64,000 bases of DNA from Parasponia andersonii (Eukaryota; Streptophyta; Magnoliopsida; Rosales; Cannabaceae): positions 89,650-153,649 of the forward strand of contig JXTB01000186.1 of NCBI GenBank assembly GCA_002914805.1, read 5' to 3'. Made by a program: the position numbers and the translations under genes. The notes below the pieces were generated by a model. It was not told the origin of the DNA, did not search any database, and saw only the letters and a program-made list of their open reading frames with translations. Positions 34,796 to 48,058 of the stretch are shown one piece after another (positions within the stretch are counted from its first letter, which is position 1; each line of letters begins with the position of its first letter).

Positions 34796-36368
34796 CCACC
34801 TTTTTTTTTTTCGCTCTTCACCCCATTTTAAATAAACCCCTCACTAAAATTAAAATTTTTAAAATTTTCTTTTTCCACACTATTAAAATGTATTTTAATT
34901 CTAAAATTGGACAATATTGTGTGATTTAAATCTATAACAATAATCAATATTAGAAAAAAAAGTCAACAATCGACTAAAATTGGAGGTGTTAAGTCGCATG
35001 TCATCGTCTCAACCAATATGCGATCTTCCTCGAATAATTAATATGCGAGTTGAAGTTACTATAAAAAGAAACTATTTAAAAGATTTCATAAATGTGGGTA
35101 ACTTATAAAACAGAAAACGGATTTTTGCGTAATATTGAGTCACCTTTATTTATATAAATAGGACTCAATGTTATTATTTTTCATCTTACTTATATAAATA
35201 GACTCAATCTTATTATTTTTCATCTTACAATTATTTCACTATACACTCATTTTCCGTAATTATCTCTTTGCTCTCACCTTCAGACTTATAAATTTTTTTG
35301 TAATTTTCCAAAAAATAATAAAGAACTGTAAACATAGATTCATTTTTTTTTTTGACTTAACTTCTTTTTAATTTCTTTTTTTTTATTTATTTTATTTTTC
35401 AATCTGTTTCACACATAAGTCACATTTTACAAATTTCGAAATTTATTGTTGACAAAACCAACTCAATGAATTTTTTTTTCTTACCCTTAATAAGATTTGA
35501 AGAACCACACTTCTCTATCTTTAGCATTTTTTAACATAAATTATTTTTATGGCCACACCTTTACTATCATAAGATTACTCCGAGTACGTAGTAGTTAACA
35601 ACATATGGACGTGAAAAATATGCAATTATGAAGATTAATTGAAAGCTTATTCAAAGTGAAGGAGGCTTCCGAACTTTAGTAGCTTGCTCGAACCCGTATG
35701 CGATTTCGATTAGTTTTGGCTCAGAACCCTTGAGGCCCCCAAAGAAAATGCCAAAGGGAATTAGATCAGGTTGTGCTTCAATATAGCCTGCAGGGACAGT
35801 TATCTAATCCCTGGGAAAACCCCATATGCAAGGATTCTAGGAACTTCTGGGATATAACTAAGACCAAGACCAGGTCCAACACCAGCTACCAATGCATCTA
35901 ACTTGTACTTTCTCATAAATTTCACAAACCCATTTCTTGTCTTTGTCGCCAAATCGGCCAATGCCGCCTTCTCCTCTTCTCTAATTCCATTCGTCTTTTT
36001 GGCTTCTAACATTGTGGATTGACCGTATTCTTTGATTTTTTCCTGCATTTGGTATCTCAAATTGAGTAAGTAATCTATATATTTTGTACATGTTTATCTT
36101 TTAGAGTGTTGACCGAATTATCTTTGCAAAAGCTACGAATTTATAGCATTAACACCTAAAATGTCTACCAAGGAATAATTTTCTCATTATTTGCGAATCA
36201 CACAAACTAATAAATAGAGTAAAAATGTAATCGATTATTTTTATTTGAATGCGCAATTTGAGGATATGGGGACGTCTGACTCACCAACTTGGAGTTCTTA
36301 TTATTAAAAGCTATGACATCAGCCAGCGACGGATCGAACTGGGGAAGTCACTGGCTCCTTTAGGTTAT

Positions 36369-36728
36369 GCTCGGTTAGAAGGGAAAAAAAGGAGAGGAAA
36401 GAAAAATTTTGATGGGAAAATGGAGAAAAAAAAGAGAGAGAAAAAAAGTAACGAGACCTACTTAAATATTTTCTTTAAAAAATAGAGAGAAAAAAGGGAA
36501 GTTTTTTAATCATGTTTTAAAATTAATTTACTAAATTAATCTTGTATACTATTTTTAAAATTTTAATAAAAGAACAAAATAGTTATTTTAAAATATATTA
36601 ATTTTTTTTTATTCTTAGATACCAAATAACAATTGAGGAAAAACACTTTCTTTTCCATTTTATACCTTTTTTTTTCCCTCTTAATTTTTTCTTCCCTCCT
36701 AATTTCTTTCTCTTTACCAAACTTAGCC
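36369..36728 (+). mobile_element. MITE inserted in exon 4 of amidase copy 2
   Basis: The insert separates TCCTTTAGG and TATGCATTTAAGG, which are contiguous in the related exon of copy 3. The right end, read backwards, is GGCTAAGTTTGGTAAAGAG; the left end, GCTCGGTTAGAAGGG, is a weak match. The flanks TTAGGTTAT and TTAGGTAT form an 8-9-base target duplication, as made by hAT or Mutator elements. The interior is A/G-rich and noncoding. Confidence 0.7.
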
Positions 36729-37108
36729 TTAGGTATGCATTTAAGGATATTTCGAACTCAGCAGTCATTGTAGTATTTTCACTGCACTCGCCTCACTCAA
36801 GATCTCGTCCATATTGGTTATTTGTAGATGGTCTATCACAACTGCCCCCTCTTGCCTAATTCATTTGCAGTTACATCATGTACTTGTAATCAATGCTTAT
36901 AATATAAGGCTAGAGTGTACTATATATTATGCATTAGATTGTATTAGAGTATATCTATTGTGTACCTCAGTTTATGAAGATGCTGCTCGTAAGTTTTAGC
37001 CAGAATAGTGTCAATTTCTTGTGAAATGTTAAATTCGAAGTAGGGATGTCTTACAACCCCTATTCTCTTTCCTTAAAGTCCGTCCCGTATTAGAAATTGT
37101 GTATAGCC

Positions 37109-39514
37109 TGTCACGACCGAAAATCCAAAGCCATAGTTTTTAGTAAATTTAAGTGAAAACAGTAATAAATAGAAATTTCCAAAATTTTCAGAAAAAGTCG
37201 AGTACTTAAAATTTAAGTTTTAGTTCTCAAGAGTAAGTAAATTTTAATATTGGACCAACTCGAGAAATTATAACATTATCTACTAGTTTTAAATTTCCAA
37301 GGTATTTTTAATTTTAAATTTAGAGAAATGATAAATAATAAATTTTAAAAACTTTTTATTTAAATCATTAAGTTTAATGAAAGTGTTCAATTTAAAACCA
37401 TAGGCGCATAGTTAAAATAATTTTCATAAAATCATTTCTATGTCTAAGTACTTGATTAAATATCGAAATCATCCTCATACATCCACTCAGTAAATATACT
37501 ACTAATTACTAAATAAACTTGACTTAAAAAAGGGAAAAATGATACAGAGTACGAACCAACCAATGAAGAGGACTGAAACTGCAAGCATATACCAAACATG
37601 CTTGTGAAGCCACACGAATATCTATCACAGAATAATTTGACATCTGAAAGAGGAAGGAAGTAGGGGGTGAGCATGTGAATGCTCAGTAGAAAACTCAATT
37701 ATCCTTTTGGGAAAAACTTTTTTAGTAATTCTCAATACAACTGTATAGTTAGTAGTTCTGGAAAGTATTTTAATAAATATGGAGCATTCGAAATATATAT
37801 AGAAAATCTTTACAGAAAATCATGCTCAAACTAAAACCAGATATATATCCAGGTTAAAACAGATAGTAAACCATAATAAAACAAGCATAGTGCACATCAC
37901 ATAAATCAATACATCACATAAGTTCTCATCCTCTCATCACAACTAGAGCAACTTATACTACATGTATTGAGTGCTCTCTGCCTGACATCTATATCTGAAA
38001 ACTGGAGGGACACCCATCTGTCAACTCCTACTGAACCGGAGGGACACCGAATGCTTACGCCTATCGAATGGAGATAGTCAGAAATCAAACTCCGCGCAGG
38101 TTTACTGGCTCTCACTGAAGGCAGGTGTACTAGTCCGCCTACTACAATACCGTGATGTCTAAGACGACTCTCATATATGATCATATGATATGTGCAATAT
38201 ATATATAGAGTCTCAATCAACCATGCAGTGGTTTAACATTCTAAACATGCTCTAATTTTTAATTAAAATCTATTTTGTACTTCAAAATTCAAAAGTTCAG
38301 TTTATATGGTTTTACCAAATTCCAAGTATAAAAACTTGTATAAAATCATATTTAAAAAATATCTAAAGCAGTCTACAATGTTTCACAAATTCATAGTTCA
38401 TTAAAATAACTATTTAAATAATTCAATTTAATAAAATCACGAAATTTCATTTTTCAGAATAAATTCCAATTTTAATGAAAATAATAGAAAACAAAGAAAT
38501 TGAATCCCCTACCTCAATTGAGTATTCAAATAGTGCTACGGAGCTATGGAGAAAGTTTGGCGTCATTCGAATATCGTTTGAAAGATCGAGCATCATTTTA
38601 GAGCCTTTGATCGATAGGTTTGAAAACTTGATTTTCAATCGGAGCTTCAGATCGTTAAACGGACTTCACTACTGAATTCAGAGTACCCAAAAACGCTATA
38701 TTAGATATATAGTTCAACTGATTCGAGCTCGGACCGAACCCGAACCCACGACATGCAAAACGAGACGATCTAAGCCGTTAGATTTAGATTTTCTTGCACG
38801 TCACTAAATCTAGACAATATATATATCAAATTTTTTTTTTTCACGAGTACATCACAAATATGAGGTTTATTTTACGATCTAACTGTCGGATTGAAAAATT
38901 TAAATATAAAATGAAAATAGCTCAAAATTAACAAAAATGACAAAATTCAATCTGGGCAATATTGAGTCAAGATATATATATACCTGTTAAAGATCGTGAC
39001 GAGACGAGTCAAACCCGACCGGTTTCATGGCGAAACATCGCCGGAATTGGCGCCGGCGAGCTTCGGAAGCCGCAGTGTTTTTTCGACTATTTCCAGTGAA
39101 CGGTGAGCTTTCAGGCAGCGGGACCTGTGGTACAGTGATCGTCTGGAGCTGGGCTCTCTTCGTCGGCCGGTGGCGGTCCTCGTCGACGTCGGGAAAAGCT
39201 TCGTTGGAGCAACGCCGGAAATCGGCGTTTTTGGCCGGTAAATCGCGGGAAAGGAGAGAGAAAGAGCTGAAGGAGAATGATACAAGCTACGTGTCTGCTC
39301 TTAAATGGGTAGTACAATTTTTTTAAAAATTGCACATAAGTCTCTAATTTCAAAATTTTATTTCAAAATAGTCCTTCAGTTTTGCAAATTAGTCCCTCTA
39401 TCAAAATTTCTTTCAAATTAATCCAAAATTTGAATTTTTAATTAAATTTATATATATATATGTATATATTTTCAAAAGACTAAAATACCCTTCCAAAATT
39501 TAAGGGGTTTTACA
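37109..39514 (+). mobile_element. Solo LTR (2.4 kb) in exon 3 of amidase copy 2
   Basis: The element starts TGTCACGACCGAAAATCC and ends AAGGGGTTTTACA, with TG...CA termini. It is flanked by the exact 5-base duplication TAGCC (37104-37108 and 39515-39519). The host exon is otherwise continuous (GGC TAT at both sides of the joint). No second LTR, primer-binding site or polyprotein is inside, so it is a solo LTR left by recombination. The TGTCACGACC start is common in plant LTR retrotransposons; I cannot say whether it is Gypsy or Copia. A GC-rich stretch at 39000-39270 has an incidental open frame. Confidence 0.85.
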
Positions 39515-42236
39515 TAGCCACCTTTGGGAATGTACTTCAATATTTTAATTGTTTCCTTGTCATTGACTCATTGATGTCAATCCCAGCAATTGAATCAAGA
39601 ACGTAGGTGGCATCTGCGACTGTCCTGCAAATTGGACTATTCCACTCCACAGTGCATAATACCCATATAGATCAATTTACCTCTAAATAATACTAATCCC
39701 AACCAAAAATAGAAAGGAACCTACAAGTCATGGAATTGATGACAAGAGGAACAAAATTTGGCCTATAATTAGAAAAAAGAGAAAAACGATAATATGGTAT
39801 GTGTTCAAAGAATAGAGTAAGATAATCATCATCCGTCGTAATTTTTCTTGTCTCATTATTGTCCCATAATCAAATAATGACACAATATCATATTATTTTT
39901 TATAGCAGTTTATTTATTTAATAATTCCCACAAAATGCTTTCAAATTTTTTTTTTTTTTAGGATACACATGTATGTAACTTACGTTATTTATTTAGAGGG
40001 ACAAAAATGAGATATAAGATAACTTGGGACATGACCTCATTCCTTGAAAGGTACATAATTACCATTTAAAAATAAATTAAATGATAGATTTTTCCAATAA
40101 ACTATATAATTAATATGATGGGAGCAAATTTATATTCATAAAGAAAAAAAAAATTAAATAACTTAAATAACTATGTAAACCTATTTACGTACCCAACTGT
40201 ATCCTGCCTTGGAGAGATGAGGACGACCCCTGCTCGACTAGTGAGACCAATGGTTGGTTTTATACCCACCACTGAGTTAACACTGGACGGACATAAGATT
40301 GATTCATCTGTTTCTGTTCCTAATGTGTTACAGTAGCAAAATATCCCACTACTCGACCCACAAGGTATAATCCCGTTTCCTGTTTTGTCATAAGGATTCT
40401 GCATATATGCACGCCATATATATACATACACATTATATGATCATTTAATATTGATGATTAAATATCTATTGAAACTACCATGAGTTCATTAGTATTGCTC
40501 TGTTTAGCATTTATAGTAGCTGAATCAAGATCCCTAATGATCACATGAATATATAATGACATGAATTTCGTGGTCTTCAGCGACCAAAAGGCCAGTCTTT
40601 ATAATTCTTAAAATAATTAGTAAGATCCAACAAATTATCATCCCAAAATATGTTTCGAGCTTATCAGGTACTTGTAGCCTGTAGGCTAGTCGGTCCAAAC
40701 TTATTATTTCTAGTTATGAGATGGACAAGTGTTGAATAGAAAATAATATAAATTAATGATAAAGAGAAATACAAAGGAAACAAGATTTTTCCTTCTTACT
40801 TTTGGCATAGTTTCTTTATTTATTATTATTTCTAAACAAACGCATATTAGGGTTAATGCCTTAAAACATATATTTGAATTTTTGTTGAATAAATAAAATA
40901 ATATTCTCTCTATTTAATTCTGTGAATATTTTGTATGTCTAATAAATAAGAAAACATCTCTAGTTTATTGTTGTGAACGTAATCGTAGTGTTATATGTAT
41001 AAAGACTGAGTTTATAGAAAATAAACTAACAGAGTCCATCATAATAGTTAATTGAAATTGGGATCTAAATTTTATCATTTGATTTAAAAATGGTTTCCTA
41101 TGGCATTGCTAAATCTGGGTTAAATTATAGCACGCTTTATTTTGCATTTCAAATATAACGAAAAAAAAAAAAAATAGAACACAGCTAAAATTTAGCATAA
41201 GCTTTAAAATTACAACGTTGGCCTACATTAATGGGTAGGTGAGTAGAAATCGTCCGACATAATAATTAATAATATGTACGGATGGGTAATATGTACGGAT
41301 GGATCATAGGCCCTGTGGGGCTCAGGCCCCCACTAGCTTTATTTTTCTTTTAAAAAAAGGTAAAATATTTATATGTATTTTTAATTTTTTGATTTAAATT
41401 ATATAAAAAGCCCCTAAAAAATAGGCAAAATATAGAATAAACTCCACAGAACTTGAAAAAAAAATGTTTCTCTACACTTTTTGTAAATAAAACTAATATT
41501 AAATTACAAATAGCATTTATGTTGGCAACCTAAATTTAGAATGTGCCCATGTATTTAAAATTTAGCATGATGGTCTTATATATTAATTATATTAAGGAAC
41601 AAGAAAAGAAATACTTTAATATTTTCCTAGGCAGTGAAAATCTAACATGAGACATCAGTATTACTTACCCGTCCCTGGCCCCCTCTGGCGCTCCAACCCG
41701 GGGGTGCATTGCCCCTGAAACCAGACCACTCGCTCAAGCTGGCCTTTCCCAGTATGATAGCCCCAGCTTTCCAGAGCTTAGTCACGACTGGTGCGTCACG
41801 CAGCACGACTGAGCCGAGCAACGCGAACGACCCTGCAGTGGTGTTCATCTTGTCCTTGGTACGTGGCCGTATTATCCTTAACCAGAATAGGTATTCCATG
41901 CAGCTTAGAGAACGAGACCGGAGCCTTAACCTTGCGCTCTTGGTCAGCCTTATCGGCTAGATAGCGCGCATCAGGGTTGATTTCTATGACCCCCTTGAGC
42001 ACTGGATTCAGCCTTTTGATTCGTCCAAGGTAGAACTCAACGATTCGCCTTGATGTCAGTTTCTTTTGCTCAAAAGCAAGTCGAATATCGTCAACGGTGG
42101 CTTCGACGATATTTGGGAGACCGTGAACTAATCCTTCATCAGGATTGAGAGAGTAGGACGTCGACCCTGATGAAAGTATGGCTAGAAGAATCAGAAGTGG
42201 CCATGTTGAGAAGATAGAGAGAGCAGTAGTACTCAT

Positions 42237-45200
42237 AGGATCTCTATTTGGTCGACCTAGCTCTACTGGCTCTAGAGAAAGAATACTACTCAGAGAATTT
42301 CGTGCATTTAAGGGGATTGTATTGTACTATATATAAACATGTAACGAACCACATACGTTGGAGATTTTTTCAGTAATGTCATATTTTCGTTTAGGTTTTA
42401 TTGGCAATAATCATCAAAATAGCTTCTTTTTTTTTTTTTTTCACTTCTAAAAAGTTGAGAGTTTTGTGACTAGGACCATCGCCACTACAATTCCCTCACC
42501 GGGTTTGATTTTCATTTTATTTATATGTAATTTTTAAAAGATATATTTTGTGTAGTCCTCACCTTTTATATGCGTCCACGCTTTGATATAAAAGAAACCG
42601 AAAAAAAAAAAAAAGGAATGCCTCCATTCAAACTTAGACATGGAGCAAGATTCTCTGTCCAAGAGGTCAATCTCATTCTCTCTGTCCAACACATTAAAAC
42701 GCGACACATCATTAAAACCATAGAGGATCTTTAAGTTCCCGTTCCAATCCAGTAGTTCTTTTTTCCATAAGTATTTTTTTTTAATTTAATCGCTAGTTAG
42801 TTAGATTATTATATTTAATAATTATATGTAACTAATTTTAATTGACCAAGATAATATTTATAAATGAGTACAAAAAAGAAAAAGAAATACTTCCTTTCGT
42901 TTATACTCCATTTAATGCTTTAAAGGAAAAAAAAAGAACACCCATCTCTAAATCGAGTTCACGGGAACCTGCCACTCTTCTTCTACCTCTGCCTTTCCTC
43001 CATCTCGAATTTCAATCCATCAATATTTCCACCTTTTCCTCTTCCCCAAACACCACTTATCTACTTGAAAGTCCAGTTAATTTCGAAAATTACAAAACAT
43101 CTCAGAAACCCTAAATTTTGATTTCAGAGATCTGTATATAACCAATCAAAATTATAATAATTAAAGATCAAAGATTAGAGAGAGATTTGCTTAAGTGGTG
43201 ATTCTTTCATTCGTTCTCCGCCATATATAAATATATATATTTTTTTTCTTTTTTAAACAAAGACTCCCAAAATACAAATCAAACAGTTTTATATCACTAA
43301 TATTGGAAAAATAAAGTTAAAGTCGTCAAGGGTATTTTGAGTTATGAGGAAAAAAGCACAGATTGAAGCTTATAATTTTTAGGAATTCAACATTGTATAA
43401 AAAAGAAAATTTGAGAAAACCCAGAAGAGTAGGACAACAGGAAAATAATGCATGGTTATTTCTGTGTTTGGGTGATCTAAAGGGCTCAGTAGCATTATGG
43501 GTATACAAGAGTTTGGAGGGGAAGACAGAGACCCAGAGGTACAAGAAGACTCCTGACAAAAAATAAAAATAAAAATAAAAGGAAGAAGACAACGAAAATT
43601 CAGGGAGGAGTAGTACACGTAATTGTCTTTGCTCTTTTTTTTTTTGGTTTATTTATTTATTTTTAAAGCAAAAATGGAATGTCTTTGCTATTTTTTTTTG
43701 GCTTATTTATTTATTTTTAAAGCATAAATGGAAGGAACTTTCCGTTAGTAAACAAGGTGAAGGAGCATATAATTTTACTAATGTGTCACATTCTAATTCA
43801 TTGGACAGTAAATAGGACTTATTTTTTTGGACAGAAGATCTTGGCCTTAGACATTGGCCCATTGACCCTTGGTTTTATTCATTTCAATCCTTTTATGCCC
43901 GACTCATAAAATTGTGACACTAACCAAACTTTTTAATTCCTCTAAGAAAATTATATCAATGCCACTTATTAAATCCACCTAATCATTTTACACAGCATAA
44001 AATTGTTGTTCACTTTGAGTTATGAATCCAATATAAATAGTATTTAATTAGCTACGTAACCTATTTTTTTTTATCTTTTTAAAATACATTAGTATGAATT
44101 TTGATCCGTGAATCAACACGCATTATATGTCTTTAAGTGAGTCTTCTTAAAATAAACCAAATTTTATATTTGATATAAATATAGTCCGTACAATTTTAAA
44201 TAAAATTATAGATAGAATTTTCACAGTGATACATGCTAAATCTCTTTCAAAAATAATATTAGTAGAGTACTAGAAGAAGTACTGAAATGATAGTAGATAA
44301 ATAGTAATAGTACAATATATTTTTAAAAAAAAAGCTAATATAGTGTATTTTTAGGAAGTAAAGAAAGATAGTAAATAAAGTAAAGAGAAATTATAAGAAT
44401 ATAAAGATAATTTTAAATAATTGTAACAACTTACCAATTTATGTGGGACATACATGAAGTACTATTTATTATGATCTTGTGATCTTAAATCTCTCCGTGA
44501 CTTGCACTACCTTTAGTGTATCGGGCTAATAAGATTGTACTCACTCCATGGTCAGAATTCCACTTTCTACTAAGTGGTCGACCTGGGTGCTTGGCTAACA
44601 ATTACAGGTGGTCTTCAGGCATGAGTGTTCAGATCGTCCGAGTGGATTATACCATCTTACCAGGACTTGGTCTCTCAAATTAAAAACCTAGTTTGTCTCG
44701 CGCCATCTGACTAGGCTGGTGGCCCTTTAAGAGTTGTTCGACTCGTAATAAATTTGGTGTCATTTGATTCTGGCTGAAACATATCGTTTTGGATTTTCTT
44801 AAAGACCACGTGCCATTCTTCGATTGGTCGAGACATAATACCCTGAACACTTGACCCTCTTTCTATAAGACTCTACATTTTCTTTTCGTGTTTAATTTCA
44901 TGTTATTGAATATGTACGTAGTAATCGACTTACCTTTTAAAAGGAGAACCTTTATATTATATATTCCTCAATTAAAGAAAAGACCAACAACATTCTTTAT
45001 TGTAAAAACAACCACTCCGCATAGAACAACAAATTTAGAATAGAAAAAATTGGGGATTCCAACACGAACAATTTTCATACTACAACGGACAAATATGTAA
45101 CATATCTACTGAATATTGTCGCTCTATTTTAGAAGGAGAAAAAATTCCACAAGTTAAGATCAAACTAGCTTGGAGACTCAACAGATTAGTTTGAGATCAA

Positions 45201-46402
45201 TACATTAACCATGACAAATACTCCATATATAGTCCATCCCACACATCCTTGAGTCCTTAATTTGTATTTTTTTTACTGTCCCGACTCAATTTTTTAAATG
45301 ATATTATTTAGAAGTGATTATTTAATGTTTTCAAGGAATGAAAACTTATACAACACAATTGTAATGTACTTAAAACAAATAGTTAAAAAATCATAGAATT
45401 TTATCTTTTTCTGTTATTATTATTTTTTAAATTTCCTTTTCAATTAACCCATAGTCAATCATGTTTTTATCTAAATATTGAAAATGAATGGAGATAATCT
45501 TTTCATTCTCCTCATGAATAGACTTATGGAAAAGAATATGCCGTGAAAATCTCCATCAAAATATTGGCTGTGTGAAACCGAAAACCAGCCTAGCTAATTA
45601 AGGCAGCTTTTGAATTCATTTTCATGCCGAACTGAACATGCTAGAGTGGTTTCTTTTAATTGCCGAGTATGTGGAGCCACTGAAGATATTGTACTACCCG
45701 TTATGAAATTCGATGGTCCAATATTTGTCACTTTCTGATTTGGAATACCAATTATTGTGGGGTTATTAGCGTTTTGCCTTACAACTGTTGTTTTTGCGAA
45801 CGTAATTTTCACACGAAGATATATCATTACATATTTCATTTATTCCTTTGTTTTACACGCATTTATTCCTGTGTTTTACACTTTATTTATTTATTTATTT
45901 TTTGAAAAAAAAAACGCATAGCATAACAGGAATACTACTATAATAATTTTAGTGCCAAATAGAACTCAGCTAAATATGGAATTAACCGTTTAAATTTATG
46001 AGAGCCGATTTTTTCTGGCAGCTCCTTTATTAATTATTTTTTTTAAATTCCTATTTCTAGTTAGTGCCTTCACGAAGTGTCCTAGCTAGGCCCAAATTAA
46101 AGAGCCACTAGAGTGTAGACAAAGCAGAAACATACTCGATAAAAAGGTACGATTATAGGAAGAGTAAAGCACTACACCAACATAAAGAAAAGTCGAAATA
46201 TAATCATATCATATCATTTATTCCCCCCCACCAACTTTTTTGGAAGGATCATTTACTACAATGATCTCGGAATATAAGACACTACCATCCTCATCTTAAA
46301 GCATGTGTACAACCAAACAAAAGCAGCTAGAATCGTACTAGATCTAGCATGGCCAAGCAGAAAAATGGTACATGTTGTAGTCGGTAAAGTGGTCCATTTT
46401 GT
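42237..46402. other. Intergenic between amidase copies 2 and 3, left part
   Basis: A TATATATA motif on the minus strand at about 42328-42335 may be the old promoter of copy 2. At 42940-43130 there is a CT-rich stretch ending in AGAAACCCTAAA that resembles a plant 5' leader, but no gene follows. The part 44540-44830 is less AT-rich and unidentified. At 45594-45839 a minus-strand frame of 81 codons is open but matches nothing I know. Confidence 0.5.
43625..43734 (+). repeat. Tandem duplication of about 55 bases
   Basis: Units 43625-43680 and 43681-43734 both start GTCTTTGCT and continue with a T run, then TTATTTATTTATTTTTAAAG. They differ by a few bases in the T run and elsewhere. Confidence 0.85.
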
Positions 46403-47016
46403 NNNNNNNNNNNNNNNNNNNNNNNNNNNNNNNNNNNNNNNNNNNNNNNNNNNNNNNNNNNNNNNNNNNNNNNNNNNNNNNNNNNNNNNNNNNNNNNNNN
46501 NNNNNNNNNNNNNNNNNNNNNNNNNNNNNNNNNNNNNNNNNNNNNNNNNNNNNNNNNNNNNNNNNNNNNNNNNNNNNNNNNNNNNNNNNNNNNNNNNNNN
46601 NNNNNNNNNNNNNNNNNNNNNNNNNNNNNNNNNNNNNNNNNNNNNNNNNNNNNNNNNNNNNNNNNNNNNNNNNNNNNNNNNNNNNNNNNNNNNNNNNNNN
46701 NNNNNNNNNNNNNNNNNNNNNNNNNNNNNNNNNNNNNNNNNNNNNNNNNNNNNNNNNNNNNNNNNNNNNNNNNNNNNNNNNNNNNNNNNNNNNNNNNNNN
46801 NNNNNNNNNNNNNNNNNNNNNNNNNNNNNNNNNNNNNNNNNNNNNNNNNNNNNNNNNNNNNNNNNNNNNNNNNNNNNNNNNNNNNNNNNNNNNNNNNNNN
46901 NNNNNNNNNNNNNNNNNNNNNNNNNNNNNNNNNNNNNNNNNNNNNNNNNNNNNNNNNNNNNNNNNNNNNNNNNNNNNNNNNNNNNNNNNNNNNNNNNNNN
47001 NNNNNNNNNNNNNNNN
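46403..47016. other. Assembly gap (614 undetermined bases)
   Basis: All positions are N. The true length is unknown. It falls in the spacer between amidase copies 2 and 3, so a further fragment or repeat could be hidden here. Confidence 0.99.
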
Positions 47017-47881
47017 TTCTAAAATTTAATAAGTTTGAGCCAAAGAATTTAAAGATATTAAGAATCTAAGGCAAATCTCACATTTAATAGAAAAATTTTA
47101 AAATGTTAAGAAAGAAAAATACAGTTTAAGTACGTAATAATCATAACTTTTGAGTTATATATTTTGATATAATTTGAGTAGGCGCCAATTTAGTTGGAAG
47201 ATACTTTAATTATGTAAATTTAAATTACTTATCATCATGTACACTCTCTAATATTCTAATTTAGATTTATTTTTATATACAAGTTATTTCAATTTTCAAA
47301 TAATTTCTTTCTATTACATGACAATTAACAATTCATTTTTCATATGTCTAATAGTATTAAAACAACTAAATTTGAGAAAAAATAAGGATGATTACGGAAC
47401 AAGAACAATAAAAGTTTGAAAATAGAATAATTAGACTTGAAATTACATATGATATAAAAAATTGGCAAGATTAAACTCAAGAATAATATAATGAAAGACA
47501 AGCATGATTAGGCATGGAAATATCATAGTACCTAAAACGAGTGCAATTAGTATGAAAATAACATAAATAAAAAATGAGTACAATTAGGCACGAAAATAAC
47601 AATATTAGAAATGAGTATGATTAGTCACTGAAAAATAGCCCAATACTAAAAATAGGCATGATTAGGCTCAATAAAAGCATGATACCGAAAACGGGAATAA
47701 TTAGGCGTGAAAATAGACAAGCACGATAATGACACGAAATAAAGTATGAGCGCATGCACTGACATGGTACAGACAAAAGATGAGCCGAGCACTGCACGAC
47801 ACGATATAAGAATATGCCGTAATTAAATATGCCTTGACCGACATGATACAACTCAATTAACATATCTATGATACAACTCAA

Positions 47882-48058
47882 TTAACATCTCTATGTACGT
47901 ACAATACGAGCATTTGTTTTTCAAATTATTATGCACATGATGAAATGAGTGGTCAGTTTTTTTTATTATTTAACATCTCTATGTACGTACAATACGAGCA
48001 TTTGTTTTTCAAATTATTATGCACATGATGAAATGAGTGGTCAGTTTTTTTTTATTAT
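47882..48058 (+). repeat. 88-base tandem duplication
   Basis: Units 47882-47969 and 47970-48058 both start TTAACATCTCTATGTACGTA and end in a T run and TATTATT. A shorter duplicate (ATGATACAACTCAATTAACAT) directly precedes the first unit, so the site slipped at least twice. Confidence 0.9.

Larger units (their letters stand above)
33365..35650. other. Intergenic between amidase copies 1 and 2
   Basis: This spacer contains MITE copy B and a 70-base direct repeat around a (TA)n tract (both listed). Near 35150-35230 a 40-base unit (TATATAAATAGACTCAAT-like, then TTATTATTTTTCATCTTAC) is repeated twice. No gene is seen. Confidence 0.55.
35651..42236 (-). pseudogene. Amidase, array copy 2 (pseudogene with insertions)
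   Basis: All five exons can be traced by homology to copy 3. Exon 1 is 42236-41669; it starts with a signal-peptide-like segment but has a 4-base insertion (GTAC, about 41859-41862) that shifts the frame after LVKDN. Exon 2 (40398-40193) lacks six codons right after the catalytic GSSSG and has DESI in place of DGSI. Exon 3 starts at 39636, shows a frameshift and TGA, and is split by a solo LTR (37109-39514) before resuming at 37108-36966. Exon 4 (36855-36285) holds a MITE of about 360 bases. Exon 5 (36042-35651) has a frameshift at the GxFPGI motif. Splice sites remain recognisable. The protein must be dead; transcription is possible. Confidence 0.9.

Noticed and set aside
39027-39326. A 99-codon plus-strand Arg/Ser-rich frame
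   Set aside because: It lies within the solo LTR in a GC-rich leader-like stretch and resembles no retrotransposon protein.
45594-45839. An 81-codon minus-strand frame with plausible composition
   Set aside because: I recognise no family, and no supporting exons or promoter are seen. It is kept only as an unassigned frame in the spacer description.
46305-47069. Long open frames across 46403-47016
   Set aside because: They consist of undetermined bases in the assembly gap.
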